A stretch of DNA of 64,000 bases from Paracoccus sediminis. Lineage in GTDB: Bacteria > Pseudomonadota > Alphaproteobacteria > Rhodobacterales > Rhodobacteraceae. Location of the stretch: positions 523,212 through 587,211 of the forward strand of contig NZ_FZNM01000001.1 in assembly GCF_900188295.1 (NCBI RefSeq). Direction: 5' to 3'. Below are positions 19,506 through 29,490 of the stretch, piece after piece (position 1 is the stretch's first letter; every line of letters starts with the position of its first letter). The position numbers were made by a program, and so were the translations under genes. The notes under the pieces are model-generated. The model was not told the origin of the DNA. It saw nothing but the letters and a program-made list of their open reading frames with translations, and made no database searches.

Positions 19506-20848
19506 CAGCGGGACTCCTTTTTCGCGCGCAGGGCGGCCATCAGGCGGGTGGCCAGGCCGGGCTTGGTGGTCTGGCGCGCGCGGCCGATGGCCAGGGCGCC
19601 GTCGGGCACGTCCTGGGTGATGACCGACCCCGATCCGGTCATGGCATCATCGCCCACGCGCACGGGCGCCACCAGCATCGTGTCGCTGCCGATGAAGGCG
19701 CGGGCGCCGATGTCGGTGCGGTGCTTCATCACGCCGTCATAATTGCAAGTGATGGTGCCTGCGCCGATGTTCGTATGCTCGCCCACATGCGCGTCGCCCA
19801 GATAGGTCAGGTGGCCGACCTTGACGCCTTCGTCCAGCACTGCGTTCTTGATTTCCACGAAATTGCCGACATGCACGTCGCCGCCCAGTTCCGCGCCGGG
19901 ACGCAGGCGGGCAAAGGGACCGACGTTCGCCCCGGACGAGACATGGCAGCCTTCCAGATGGCAGAAGGGCAGGATCTCGGCCCCCGATTCCACCGTCACG
20001 CCGGGACCGAAGACGACACTCGGACCGATCACGGCATCGCGGCCGATCACCGTGTCCAGGGCGAACCAGACCGTCGCCGGATCGCACAGCGTCACGCCAT
20101 CCTCCAATGCGCGCCGCCGGGCACGGTCCTGGAACGTCGCCTCGGCCTCGGCCAGTTCCGCGCGGGTGTTGATGCCCAGGGTTTCGGATTCGTCGCAAGT
20201 GACGACATCGGCGCGCCGCCCTTCCGCGCGGGCCAGCGCCACCAGATCGGTCAGGTAGTATTCCCCGGATGCGTTCCGGTTCGTAAGCCGCACGATCAAC
20301 TGCCGCAGCAGCGACGCATCCAGCGCCATGACCCCGGAATTGCACAGCGCGATGTCGCGTGTCGCCGCATCCGCGTCCTTGTATTCGACGATCCGGTCCA
20401 GCCCCCGCGCGCCGACGATCAATCGGCCATAGCGGCCCGGCTCCTCGGCCTCGAACCCCAGCACCACCAGATCCGAGGGATGAGAGGCCAAGGCCAGAAG
20501 CGTGTCTTCGCCGATAAAGGGGGTGTCGCCATAAAGGACGATCACGCGCCCCTCGAACCCCTCAAGCTCGGGCAGGGCCTGGCGGACGGCGTGGCCGGTG
20601 CCAAGCTGTTCGGCTTGCAGGACGATCCGCGCGTCCGGGTCGATCCTGGCCACGGCCTTCGTCACCTGATCGGCGCCGTGGCCCGCCACGACGATCACCT
20701 GTTCGGGGTCCAGAACGCGCGCGGCCGCAAGCGCATGGCCGATCAGAGGCACGCCCGCCAGCCGGTGCAGCACCTTGGGCAGGTCGGACTGCATCCGGCT
20801 GCCCTGTCCGGCCGCCAGAACCACGATTGCCAGGGATTTCTCTGCCAT
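19505..20848 (-). CDS. glmU: Bifunctional UDP-N-acetylglucosamine pyrophosphorylase/glucosamine-1-phosphate N-acetyltransferase
   Basis: The 447-residue protein begins with a nucleotidyltransferase domain carrying LAAGQGSRMQSDLPKVLHRL. Its C-terminal half is a left-handed beta-helix of hexapeptide repeats (GRDAVIGPSVVFGPGVTV and similar) with GAGTITCNYDGVMKHRT, the acetyltransferase site. It makes UDP-GlcNAc from glucosamine-1-phosphate and so acts in the same pathway as glmS, to which it is translationally coupled. The short divergent gap to the phosphatase gene (113 bases) must hold both promoters. Confidence 0.98.
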
Positions 20849-20961
20849 GCCCGTTCCATTGTCTGTTCAAATCCGCTGACGGGCGTTCTAATCGGGGCGG
20901 GGCGTGGGGGAAAGCCCCGCGCGTTCACCTTTGGTGTCGGATCGTTGCGGAAAGGAACAGC

Positions 20962-21636
20962 ATGGCGGGAACGGTGGTTTTCGATCTGGACGGAACGCTG
21001 GCCGACACCTCGGCCGACCTGATCGCGGCGGCCAACGCCTGCTTCAGGGCGCGCGGGCTGGATGTCGCGCTGGATCCGCTGGCCGACGCGCTGACCGCGT
21101 TCCACGGCGGGCGGGCGATGCTGCGGGCGGGATACGGGCGGATAAACGGCGACCTGCTGTTGCCGCCGGGCGCCGAGGAGGAGGACTATCCCCGCCTGCT
21201 GGACCATTACGGCGCCAACATCGCCGTTCACACCCGGCTGTATCCGGGGGTCGAGGCCGCGCTGGATGTGCTGGAGGCCGACGGACACGTTCTGACCGTC
21301 TGCACCAACAAGCCCGGTTCGCTGGCGGAAACCCTGCTGGACGCGCTGGGCGTGCGCCACCGTTTCGCATCGATGATCGCCGCCGACACGCTGCCGGTCC
21401 GCAAGCCCGATCCGCGTCCCTATCGGGCGGCGGTGGAACGGGCAGGGGGCAGCGTCGCGGCGTCGTTCCTGGTGGGCGACACCGAAACCGACCGCAAGAC
21501 CGCAACGGCGGCGGGGGTCAGGGTCGCGCTGGTGTCCTTTGGGCCGGAAGGCGAGGCGATTTCCCGGCTGGCCCCCGACGCGCTGATCGGGCATTTCGAC
21601 GAATTGCCCGATCTGGCCCGGCGCTGGCTGGGATAA
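20962..21636 (+). CDS. gph: HAD-family phosphoglycolate phosphatase-like hydrolase
   Basis: The 224-residue protein starts at the ATG at 20962, with AAAGGA ahead of it. HAD motif I is VVFDLDGTLADTSADL, motif II CTNKP near residue 114, motif III Lys in VRKPDPRPY near 148, and motif IV VGDTETDRKTA near 176. The helical cap sits between motifs I and II, as in the Gph group. Phosphoglycolate phosphatase removes 2-phosphoglycolate formed by DNA repair or oxygenation. Other small phosphate esters are possible substrates, so the symbol is tentative. It stands alone between glmU and bfr. Confidence 0.82.
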   Translation: MAGTVVFDLDGTLADTSADLIAAANACFRARGLDVALDPLADALTAFHGGRAMLRAGYGRINGDLLLPPGAEEEDYPRLLDHYGANIAVHTRLYPGVEAALDVLEADGHVLTVCTNKPGSLAETLLDALGVRHRFASMIAADTLPVRKPDPRPYRAAVERAGGSVAASFLVGDTETDRKTATAAGVRVALVSFGPEGEAISRLAPDALIGHFDELPDLARRWLG

Positions 21637-21638
21637 GA

Positions 21639-22124
21639 TTATTCCGCCTTGTCGGCCGGTTTGGCGTTCAGGTGGCCATAGTTCTGGGCGCCGATGGTGT
21701 CGAACAGGTGCAGCTGGGTTTCCAGGAAATCGATATGGCCTTCCTCGTCCTTGATGAGGTCGTCGAATAGAGCCTTGGACACCTGGTCGTTGATGCTGGA
21801 ACAGTATTCCCGCGCCTCCAGATACAGGGTGCAGGCGTCGTGTTCGGCGGCCAGGTCGGATTCCAGCGTTTCCTTGAGCGTCTGGCCGATGCGCAGCGGA
21901 TCCAGCTTTTGCAGGTTCGGATGGCCTTCCAGAAAGATAATGCGCGCGATCAGCCGGTCGGCGTGGTGCATTTCCTCGATGGATTCGGCGCGGGACTTGT
22001 CGGCGATGCGGCCGAAGCCCCAGTCTTCCTGCAACCGGTAATGCAGCCAGTACTGGCTGACGGCGGTCAGTTCAGACCGCAGCGCCGCGTTGAGATACTC
22101 GATGACCTTTGCGTCGCCCTTCAT
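21639..22124 (-). CDS. bfr: Bacterioferritin
   Basis: The 161-residue four-helix protein keeps every ferroxidase ligand at the expected number: Glu18, Glu51, His54, Glu94, Glu127 and His130. It also has the haem ligand Met52, in [16 protein letters not shown]. Bacterioferritin is a 24-subunit haem-containing cage that oxidises and stores iron. The gene follows bfd, whose 3' end overlaps the first 53 bases of bfr in another frame. Confidence 0.97.
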   Translation of the reverse strand: MKGDAKVIEYLNAALRSELTAVSQYWLHYRLQEDWGFGRIADKSRAESIEEMHHADRLIARIIFLEGHPNLQKLDPLRIGQTLKETLESDLAAEHDACTLYLEAREYCSSINDQVSKALFDDLIKDEEGHIDFLETQLHLFDTIGAQNYGHLNAKPADKAE

Positions 22125-22365
22125 GGTGGGTATCCTTTGCGATGTCTGATTTCGCCCGCAAGATCGGCGGTGCCACCATCAGATTACCGCAGTGACGCAT
22201 GGTGTCCAGAAAGAGCGGCATGCACCCCCCGCAATCGGCGCGTTTGCCAAGCGCGTGATAGATCTTTCCGGGGGTGATGATGGTCTGCGGATCGGCGCTG
22301 CGCATCCAGTCGATGGCCGCCTTGATCTGGTGGTCCGAAATCTGGGTGCAGTGGCAGACGATCAT
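22072..22365 (-). CDS. bfd: Bacterioferritin-associated ferredoxin-like [2Fe-2S] protein
   Basis: The 97-residue protein starts [20 protein letters not shown] and has the four Fe-S cysteines Cys4, Cys6, Cys45 and Cys48 (CHC and CGGC). Bfd hands electrons to the bacterioferritin haem so that stored iron can be released. The gap between the cysteine pairs is 38 residues; in the E. coli protein, as I recall it, it is about 32. A basic tail of some 30 residues (about 68-97) is encoded over the bfr start region. Co-transcription with bfr is certain from the overlap. The divergent queA starts only about 120 bases away. Confidence 0.9.
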   Translation of the reverse strand: MIVCHCTQISDHQIKAAIDWMRSADPQTIITPGKIYHALGKRADCGGCMPLFLDTMRHCGNLMVAPPILRAKSDIAKDTHHEGRRKGHRVSQRGAAV

Positions 22366-22387
22366 CGGCGCGCTCCGTGTTGAGGGA

Positions 22388-22415
22388 GACATAGCGATTC
22401 TGTCGGGTTTGTAAA
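22388..22415 (-). promoter_or_regulatory. Candidate promoter for bfd-bfr
   Basis: On the minus strand a TTTACA box (22410-22415) is separated by 16 bases from TATGTC (22388-22393), about 25 bases before the bfd ATG. The -10 match is partial. I saw no convincing Irr or Fur box. Confidence 0.3.
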
Positions 22416-22483
22416 GCTGACTTTTTTGCTTGGGTCGCGGCGGCGTCTTGACCCGTGGGGCGCGCGGGCGCAAAAGCCCGGCC

Positions 22484-23530
22484 ATGAAGCTGTCCGATTT
22501 CGATTTCGACCTGCCGCCCGCGCTGATCGCCACGCGCCCGGTCCGCCCGCGTTCGTCGGCGCGGCTGCTGGTGGCGCAGGCAAGTGCCATCGCGGATCAT
22601 CGGGTCAGCGATCTGCCCGGCATCCTGCGGGCCGGCGACGTGCTGGTGCTGAACGATACACAGGTCATTCCCGCGCGCCTGACCGGCACGCGCGCGCGCC
22701 CGACGCCGCAGGGCGAGGCCGTGGCCGGGATCGAGGTCACGCTGCTGGAACCGGCAGCCCAAGGCTGGCGCGCCTTGGCCAGACCCCTGCGCAAGCTGCG
22801 CGTGGGCGAGGTGATCCGGTTCGGCGACGCCTTGTCCGCCGAGGTCGTCGAGATCGCCGGGGGCGAACTGTTGCTGCGCTTTGACGCCCATGGCGATGCC
22901 TTCGACGCGGCCTTGGCGCAGGTCGGCGCGATGCCGCTGCCGCCCTATATCGCCGCGCTGCGGGCGCCGGACGATCAGGACCGCGACGATTATCAGACCG
23001 TCTGGGCCGCGCGCCGGGGCGCCGTCGCCGCGCCCACCGCCAGCCTGCATTTCGACGCGGACCTGCTGGACCGACTTGCCGCGCAGGGCGTTCAGTTCGT
23101 CCACGTCACCCTGCATGTCGGCGCGGGCACGTTCCTGCCCGTCAAGGTGGACGACGTGACCACCCACCGGATGCACGCCGAATGGGGCGAGGTCGGGGCG
23201 GACGCCGCCGCCGCCATCAACCGCGCCAAGGCCGAAGGCCGCCGCGTGATCCCCGTGGGCACGACCGCGCTGCGGCTGATCGAATCGGCGGCCAGGCCGG
23301 ACGGGCGCATCGCGCCGTTCCGGGGCACGACCGACATCTTCATCTATCCCGGCTATCGTTTCCGCGTGACCGACGGGCTGATGACGAATTTCCACCTGCC
23401 GAAATCGACGCTGCTGATGCTGGTGTCGGCGCTGATGGGGCAGGACCGGATCCGGCGGGTCTATGACCACGCCGTGACGCAGGGTTATCGGTTCTTCAGC
23501 TATGGCGATGCGTCGCTGCTGATCCCCTAG
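22484..23530 (+). CDS. queA: S-adenosylmethionine:tRNA ribosyltransferase-isomerase
   Basis: With the start at 22484 the protein has 348 residues, the usual QueA length. Family blocks are [19 protein letters not shown] at the N-terminus, [16 protein letters not shown] near 57, [19 protein letters not shown] near 170, and [19 protein letters not shown] near 305. QueA transfers and isomerises the ribosyl moiety of SAM onto 7-aminomethyl-7-deazaguanine in tRNA, giving epoxyqueuosine. An in-frame start 54 bases upstream lacks homology. It is followed 77 bases later by an MFS gene. Confidence 0.97.
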   Translation: MKLSDFDFDLPPALIATRPVRPRSSARLLVAQASAIADHRVSDLPGILRAGDVLVLNDTQVIPARLTGTRARPTPQGEAVAGIEVTLLEPAAQGWRALARPLRKLRVGEVIRFGDALSAEVVEIAGGELLLRFDAHGDAFDAALAQVGAMPLPPYIAALRAPDDQDRDDYQTVWAARRGAVAAPTASLHFDADLLDRLAAQGVQFVHVTLHVGAGTFLPVKVDDVTTHRMHAEWGEVGADAAAAINRAKAEGRRVIPVGTTALRLIESAARPDGRIAPFRGTTDIFIYPGYRFRVTDGLMTNFHLPKSTLLMLVSALMGQDRIRRVYDHAVTQGYRFFSYGDASLLIP

Positions 23531-23607
23531 GGTCGCTTTCCGGGTGGCCGAAACGCCGCGAATGGGTCAGATGTGGTCGCATCCCGACACCCGGCGAAAG
23601 ACCCCCG

Positions 23608-24870
23608 ATGCTGTCCGTGCTGCGAACCACATGGCCCCTGTTCCTGGGCATCCTGCTGCTGATGGTCGGCAACGGGATGCAGGGCACGCTGCTGGGCATC
23701 CGCGGCGGGATCGAGGGGATTCCGACCTTGCAGATGTCGGTGGTCATGTCGGGTTACTTCGCGGGCTTCCTGCTGGGCAGCCTGACGGTGCCGGGCTTCA
23801 TCAGGAACGTCGGCCATGTGCGGGTCTTCGCGGCGCTTGGCTCCATGATCTCGTCCGTTCTGGTGCTTTACGCGGTGGAACCCAACTGGATCTGGTGGAC
23901 CATCCTGCGCATGATCGTCGGGTTCTGCTTTTGCGGGGTCTATATCACGTCCGAAAGCTGGCTGAACGCGGGATCCACCAACGAAAACCGCGGCCAGACG
24001 CTGTCGGCCTATATGATCGTGCAACTGCTGGGGATCGTCGCGGCGCAGGCGCTGCTGAACACCAGCGATCCGGGCGGCTACATGCTGTTCATCGTGGCCT
24101 CGGTCCTGGTGTCCTTTGCCTTCATGCCGATCCTTTTGTCGGCCCGGCCCGCGCCGCAGTTCCAGACCATCAAGCGCATGTCCTTTGCCCGGCTGTATCG
24201 CGCGTCCCCGCTGGGCTGCGTGGGGATCTTCCTGATGGGGGGCGTGTTTGCCGTCCTGTCGGGGATGTCGTCGGTCTGGGGGGCGACCATCGGGCTGTCG
24301 GTCGCGCAGATATCGCTGTTCGTGGCCGCCAGCTATGCGGGCGGGCTGGTGCTGCAATATCCGATCGGCTGGATTTCCGACCGCTACGACCGGCGCAAGC
24401 TGGTGCTGATCCTGGCGGCGGCGGGCGCGATCACCGGCGTGGCCGCCATCGCGGCCCAGCCGGGAACGCTGGGGCTGGTCGTCGCGGGGGCGCTGATGGG
24501 GGGCATCGCCAACCCGATCTATGCGCTGCTGCTGGCCTATACCAACGATTATCTGGACCAGTCCGACATGGCGTCGGCGTCGGCAGGGCTGCTGTTCATC
24601 TATGGCATCGGGTCGATGGGCGGGCCGATCATCACCGGCTGGCTGATGGAGGTGATCGGCCCGGACGGGTTCTGGGTCTACATGGCGGTGCTGCTGGCTC
24701 TGCTGACCGCCTATGCCGGCTGGCGCACGACCCGACGCCGCGCGCTGACCCCCGACGAACAGGGCAATTTCGCCGTCATCACCCCCAATGCCACAACCGT
24801 CGCCGCCAGCGCCGCGCTGGACGAACGGCAGTCCGATCCGGCGGACAGGCGGTCTTCTGACGCGGCGTAA
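23608..24870 (+). CDS. MFS transporter (YcaD-like)
   Basis: The 420-residue protein has 12 predicted transmembrane segments. It includes an MFS loop 2-3 variant, GSLTVPGFIRNVGHVRVF, and the second-half equivalent GWISDRYDRRKLVLIL. The region RMIVGFCFCGVYITSESWLNAGSTNENRGQTL, in particular ESWLN and NRGQ, matches the YcaD/UMF-like subgroup. The last 45 residues are polar and cytoplasmic. The substrate is unknown. It is on the same strand as queA and lpd, with spacings that allow separate transcription. Confidence 0.85.
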   Translation: MLSVLRTTWPLFLGILLLMVGNGMQGTLLGIRGGIEGIPTLQMSVVMSGYFAGFLLGSLTVPGFIRNVGHVRVFAALGSMISSVLVLYAVEPNWIWWTILRMIVGFCFCGVYITSESWLNAGSTNENRGQTLSAYMIVQLLGIVAAQALLNTSDPGGYMLFIVASVLVSFAFMPILLSARPAPQFQTIKRMSFARLYRASPLGCVGIFLMGGVFAVLSGMSSVWGATIGLSVAQISLFVAASYAGGLVLQYPIGWISDRYDRRKLVLILAAAGAITGVAAIAAQPGTLGLVVAGALMGGIANPIYALLLAYTNDYLDQSDMASASAGLLFIYGIGSMGGPIITGWLMEVIGPDGFWVYMAVLLALLTAYAGWRTTRRRALTPDEQGNFAVITPNATTVAASAALDERQSDPADRRSSDAA

Positions 24871-24938
24871 TCGGGCTGCTTGTTCCCCCCCGGCGATTGG
24901 TTTAACGCTGAACTATCGTGACCTGACGGGGAAGACTT

Positions 24939-26330
<1,392 letters not shown>

Positions 26331-26443
26331 TTGCCGTTGCGCGGGGCGCGGCCGCAACGCCCGCCCCGTCAAGACCCTGTTAACCGTTTCGTAACTATCT
26401 CTTTGCGCGTGCGCCGCCTTGCCGCGGTTGAAGGAGATGGGTC

Positions 26444-28738
26444 ATGAACATTGCGATCACCAACGGGCTTTTGCTGATGCCGCCCGCCTTTCGGGGCGGA
26501 CTCAACGCGTGGTCGCGCACGGACGGCACCCCCGGCAGCCCGACCTGGGCATCCGCCGACAACGGCGCCCTTGTTCCGGCCGACCAGGATTTCGGCACCT
26601 GCCTCGAAGTGATGAAGCAGCAGACCACGACCTCGATCCGCTTCATGGGCGAAACGCCGATGATCCCCGGCGTCTATCTGCGGGTGTCGGCCCGGATCAA
26701 GGCGGTGGCGGGGGCCTTGTGCAGCGCGCGGATCGCCGGGTGGGCGGGCAATGGATCGCGCGCGCGCGTCACCGGCCTGATCGAGACCGGGCCGTCCGTG
26801 CCCCTGACCGCCTATGGCGACGTGGTGGAGATCAGCGCCATCGTCGGGGTCGGATCGCGGCGGGGCGTGGACATGGCCTGGGGCACGGCGCCGGTCTATG
26901 GCCATTTCGGGCTGGATCTGGTCGGCGCCAACGGCGGCGCCTTTCGCATCGAATCGATCCGCATCGACGACGTGACGGCGGCCTTCATCCCGTCGCTGAT
27001 CGACTGGGTGGACGTGCGCGATTTCGGGGCCAGGGGCGACAATGTGACCAACGATCGCGCGGCCTTTGTCGCCGCCGATCAGGCCGCGAATGGCGGATCG
27101 ATCCTGGTGCCCGAGGGCACGTTCTTCATCAGCGGCGATCTGGGCATCAACAGCAGGGTCCGCTTCAAGGGCACCCTTCGCACGCCCGCCGAAACGCGGG
27201 TGTCGTTCTTGCAGGATTTCGATTTTCCGACCTATGCGGCCGCCTTCGGCGACGAGACGCTGGGCATGAAAAAGGCGTTGCAGGCGTTGTTCGGCTATAC
27301 CGACCATGTGGCGCTGAACCTGTGCGGGCGCCGCGTCGATCTGACCGAACCGCTGGAAATCGGCGCCCTGGCCCCCGGCCTGACCGGGTTTTCCAACCGC
27401 CGGGTGATCTGCAACGGCAGCATCAGCGCCAAGGCGGGAACGGCCTGGGACAGCAGCCGATGGACCAGCACCGCCACCTATGACCCGGCCCAGCCGTTGC
27501 GCCTGTCGAATGTCGCCAATGTCGCCGCCATCGAGATCGGCAGCCGCGTCACCGGCCCCGGCGTGGGGCGCGAGGTCTATGTCAATGCCAAGGATGTCGC
27601 CGCCCGCATCCTGACCCTGTCCCAGCCCTTTTTCGGCGGGGCGGGAACCCGCAGCTATACCTTTGAACGCTTTCGCTATCTGTTTGATTTTTCGGGCGTG
27701 GAACAGGTGTCGCGCCTGAATTTCGTTGATCTGGACCTGAACTGCGAAGGCGTCGCCAGCGGCATCATGCTGCCCCCCAAGGGCGAGATGATCGCCCTGC
27801 GCGACTGCTACATGACCAAGCCCAGGGATCGCGGCATCACCTCGATCGGGCGGGGCTGCCAGGACATGCTGGTGGACCGCTGCCAGTTCCTGTCCAACGA
27901 AATGGACCTGCCCGCGCAGCAGCGGACCACCATCGCCATCAACGTGAACGCCAACGACGTGAAGATCCGCGACAACCGTTTCGTCCGGTTCGCGCATTTC
28001 ATGGTGGCCAGCGGCGGCGGGCACATCATTTCCGGCAATCACTGGTTCCAGGGCGACGGATCGGGCGAGGGGCTGCGGTATGCCGGGCTGGTGCTGACGC
28101 GGCCGAACGTGCAGACCACGATCAACGGCAATTACATCGACAACGCCTCTGTCGAATGGACCAACGAGCACAGCGCCGAACCGGATTTCACAGGCGACGA
28201 ATTCAGCTTTGGCGGGCTGACCATCACCGGCAACACCTGCCTGTGTTCCAACACGGCGGCCTGGTTCACCTGGCTGACCGTCAAGCCCTTCGGAACCGGG
28301 CATTTCGTCCATGGCCTGACCGTGACCAGCAACGTGTTCAAGGCGCTTTACGGCGATGTGGACCGGATCGAGCGGGTCGACACGTCGATCGCCGATCTGG
28401 ACTATAACAACATGCGCAACCTTCAGTTCGCAGGAAACACCTTCAACGGGGTTCGGAACTATGTCTCCAACCCGCTGATGTTGCAGCACAACCAGACGGC
28501 ATCGGCGGCCATCTGGACCCTGCCGGTGATCGAGGGGCTGCCCTTCAGGGGCTGGGCCAAGTCGGTGCAGTCGGTGATCGCCGAAACCCCCATCACCAAC
28601 GCCAGCGGCGCGCGCATCGATTCCGCGCCTTGGGTGCAGACCGAAGTCGGTCCCGGCAGGCGGCAGATCCAGTTGAACTGGCCCGTCGCCGCAAAGGGCC
28701 GCGTCAGCGTCTATGCCCGGATGGACCGCCCGCAATAA
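26444..28738 (+). CDS. Right-handed beta-helix protein (pectate lyase superfamily/GH28-related)
   Basis: This 764-residue protein starts at 26444, behind GAAGGAGATG. Residues 1-185 form a beta-rich N-terminal domain. A pectate-lyase-3 type segment starts at about 186 (VDVRDFGARGDNVTNDRAAF, then GGSILVPEGTFFISGDL). Beta-helix coils follow to about 660, with asparagine-ladder features such as NVNANDVKIRDNRFVRF and TINGNYIDNASV. The last 90 residues are a separate beta domain. There is no N-terminal signal peptide, so it would be cytoplasmic, phage-tailspike-like or exported by another route. Enzymatic activity on a polysaccharide is plausible but unproven; I cannot point to catalytic residues. 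A strong terminator follows. Confidence 0.8.
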   Translation: MNIAITNGLLLMPPAFRGGLNAWSRTDGTPGSPTWASADNGALVPADQDFGTCLEVMKQQTTTSIRFMGETPMIPGVYLRVSARIKAVAGALCSARIAGWAGNGSRARVTGLIETGPSVPLTAYGDVVEISAIVGVGSRRGVDMAWGTAPVYGHFGLDLVGANGGAFRIESIRIDDVTAAFIPSLIDWVDVRDFGARGDNVTNDRAAFVAADQAANGGSILVPEGTFFISGDLGINSRVRFKGTLRTPAETRVSFLQDFDFPTYAAAFGDETLGMKKALQALFGYTDHVALNLCGRRVDLTEPLEIGALAPGLTGFSNRRVICNGSISAKAGTAWDSSRWTSTATYDPAQPLRLSNVANVAAIEIGSRVTGPGVGREVYVNAKDVAARILTLSQPFFGGAGTRSYTFERFRYLFDFSGVEQVSRLNFVDLDLNCEGVASGIMLPPKGEMIALRDCYMTKPRDRGITSIGRGCQDMLVDRCQFLSNEMDLPAQQRTTIAINVNANDVKIRDNRFVRFAHFMVASGGGHIISGNHWFQGDGSGEGLRYAGLVLTRPNVQTTINGNYIDNASVEWTNEHSAEPDFTGDEFSFGGLTITGNTCLCSNTAAWFTWLTVKPFGTGHFVHGLTVTSNVFKALYGDVDRIERVDTSIADLDYNNMRNLQFAGNTFNGVRNYVSNPLMLQHNQTASAAIWTLPVIEGLPFRGWAKSVQSVIAETPITNASGARIDSAPWVQTEVGPGRRQIQLNWPVAAKGRVSVYARMDRPQ

Positions 28739-28761
28739 GGCCCCCGATCCCGGACCCTCCA

Positions 28762-28789
28762 CCGCCGCGGCCTCTCGCGGCGGTTTTTT
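28762..28789 (+). terminator. Rho-independent terminator after the beta-helix gene
   Basis: An 8-bp perfect stem (CCGCCGCG at 28762-28769 with CGCGGCGG at 28776-28783), a 6-base loop and six T residues (28784-28789). The last T belongs to the stop codon of the convergent FMN-binding gene. Confidence 0.92.
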
Positions 28790-29265
28790 CAGGCGATACC
28801 CAAGTCGGTCGGCGTCAGGCGGAAGGCCGCGCCAAAACCCGCATTCAGGAACGCCGACCGCGGCGCCAGGCGCCAGAACCCGAAATCCGGCAGGTCGATG
28901 AACGCCGCCGCCTTGGGATGCGCCGCAAGCCAGCGGTTCCGCAACCCGGCCGGATCGGCGACGGGCCGGGCGGCCACCTGCACGGACAGGCGGGGCCAGG
29001 TCATCGGATCCCCTCGGTTCCCAGGCGCATCCACAAATATCGCCGCGCGGGGATCGGCCGCAAGCGCCCGGCTGTGGACCGCCAGCCCCGACAGCAGCGC
29101 CACCGGCGCGCCGGTGGCGTCGATCTGGCAGGCGATCCTGGACAGATGCGGATGGCCGGTGTCCGGGTCGTTGACGGCCAGCACGGCATGGCGCATCGCC
29201 CCCAGAATCTGCCGGGCGGCCTGCCGCGCATTGTCGCCAGCGGTTCGGACCGGATCCCTGGACAT
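28789..29265 (-). CDS. Pyridoxamine 5'-phosphate oxidase-like FMN-binding split-barrel protein
   Basis: The ATG at 29265 gives 158 residues; a TTG at 29301 is possible but less likely. The sequence ARQILGAMRHAVLAVNDPDTGHPHLSRIACQID, in its parts AVLAVNDPDTG and HLSRIACQ, matches the first strands of the split barrel. VALLSGLAVHSRALAADPRA follows, as in HugZ/PNPOx-like proteins where that block binds flavin or haem. The end (FWRLAPRSAFLNAGFGAAFRL) is also family-like. HugZ members degrade haem, but the short length and missing HugZ C-terminal domain make a generic flavin-dependent oxidoreductase or electron carrier as likely. Confidence 0.78.
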   Translation of the reverse strand: MSRDPVRTAGDNARQAARQILGAMRHAVLAVNDPDTGHPHLSRIACQIDATGAPVALLSGLAVHSRALAADPRAAIFVDAPGNRGDPMTWPRLSVQVAARPVADPAGLRNRWLAAHPKAAAFIDLPDFGFWRLAPRSAFLNAGFGAAFRLTPTDLGIA

Positions 29266-29302
29266 GGGCCAAAGGCTGCGACGGTGCCGTCCGGTTTGCA
29301 AG

Positions 29303-29420
29303 CCTTGTGAAAGATTTACAAAATATATGCCCTATTCGTCAATTTGTTTTCAAAATTCTCTTTTCGTTAAAATCACTTAACAGACATGCCGGGATATGAT
29401 TAACATTCTCAGGGGTCGGT
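29303..29420 (+). promoter_or_regulatory. AT-rich promoter region of acetyl-CoA synthetase
   Basis: About 115 bases here are strikingly AT-rich against the GC-rich background, with runs such as TTTACAAAATATAT and CGTTAAAATCACTTAAC. They end about 70 bases before the acs ATG. The composition fits a regulated promoter, but I could not pick one -10/-35 pair with confidence. No perfect TTTGCAAA box was seen here; a 7-of-8 match (TTTGCAAG) occurs nearby at about 29295. Confidence 0.5.
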
Positions 29421-29490
29421 GCGCGGTCTGCGGCGCGTGACCGAAACAGGGCCGGACCCGTTGCGGGACGCAACAGCGAGGAGGGGGAGA

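Noticed and set aside
19506..19560. glmS ribozyme
   Set aside because: glmS overlaps glmU directly, leaving no leader, and no ribozyme-like sequence is present.
26369..29272. A 967-codon minus-strand frame across the beta-helix gene
   Set aside because: The plus-strand product has beta-helix motifs, a ribosome site and a terminator; the minus frame has no recognisable domain.
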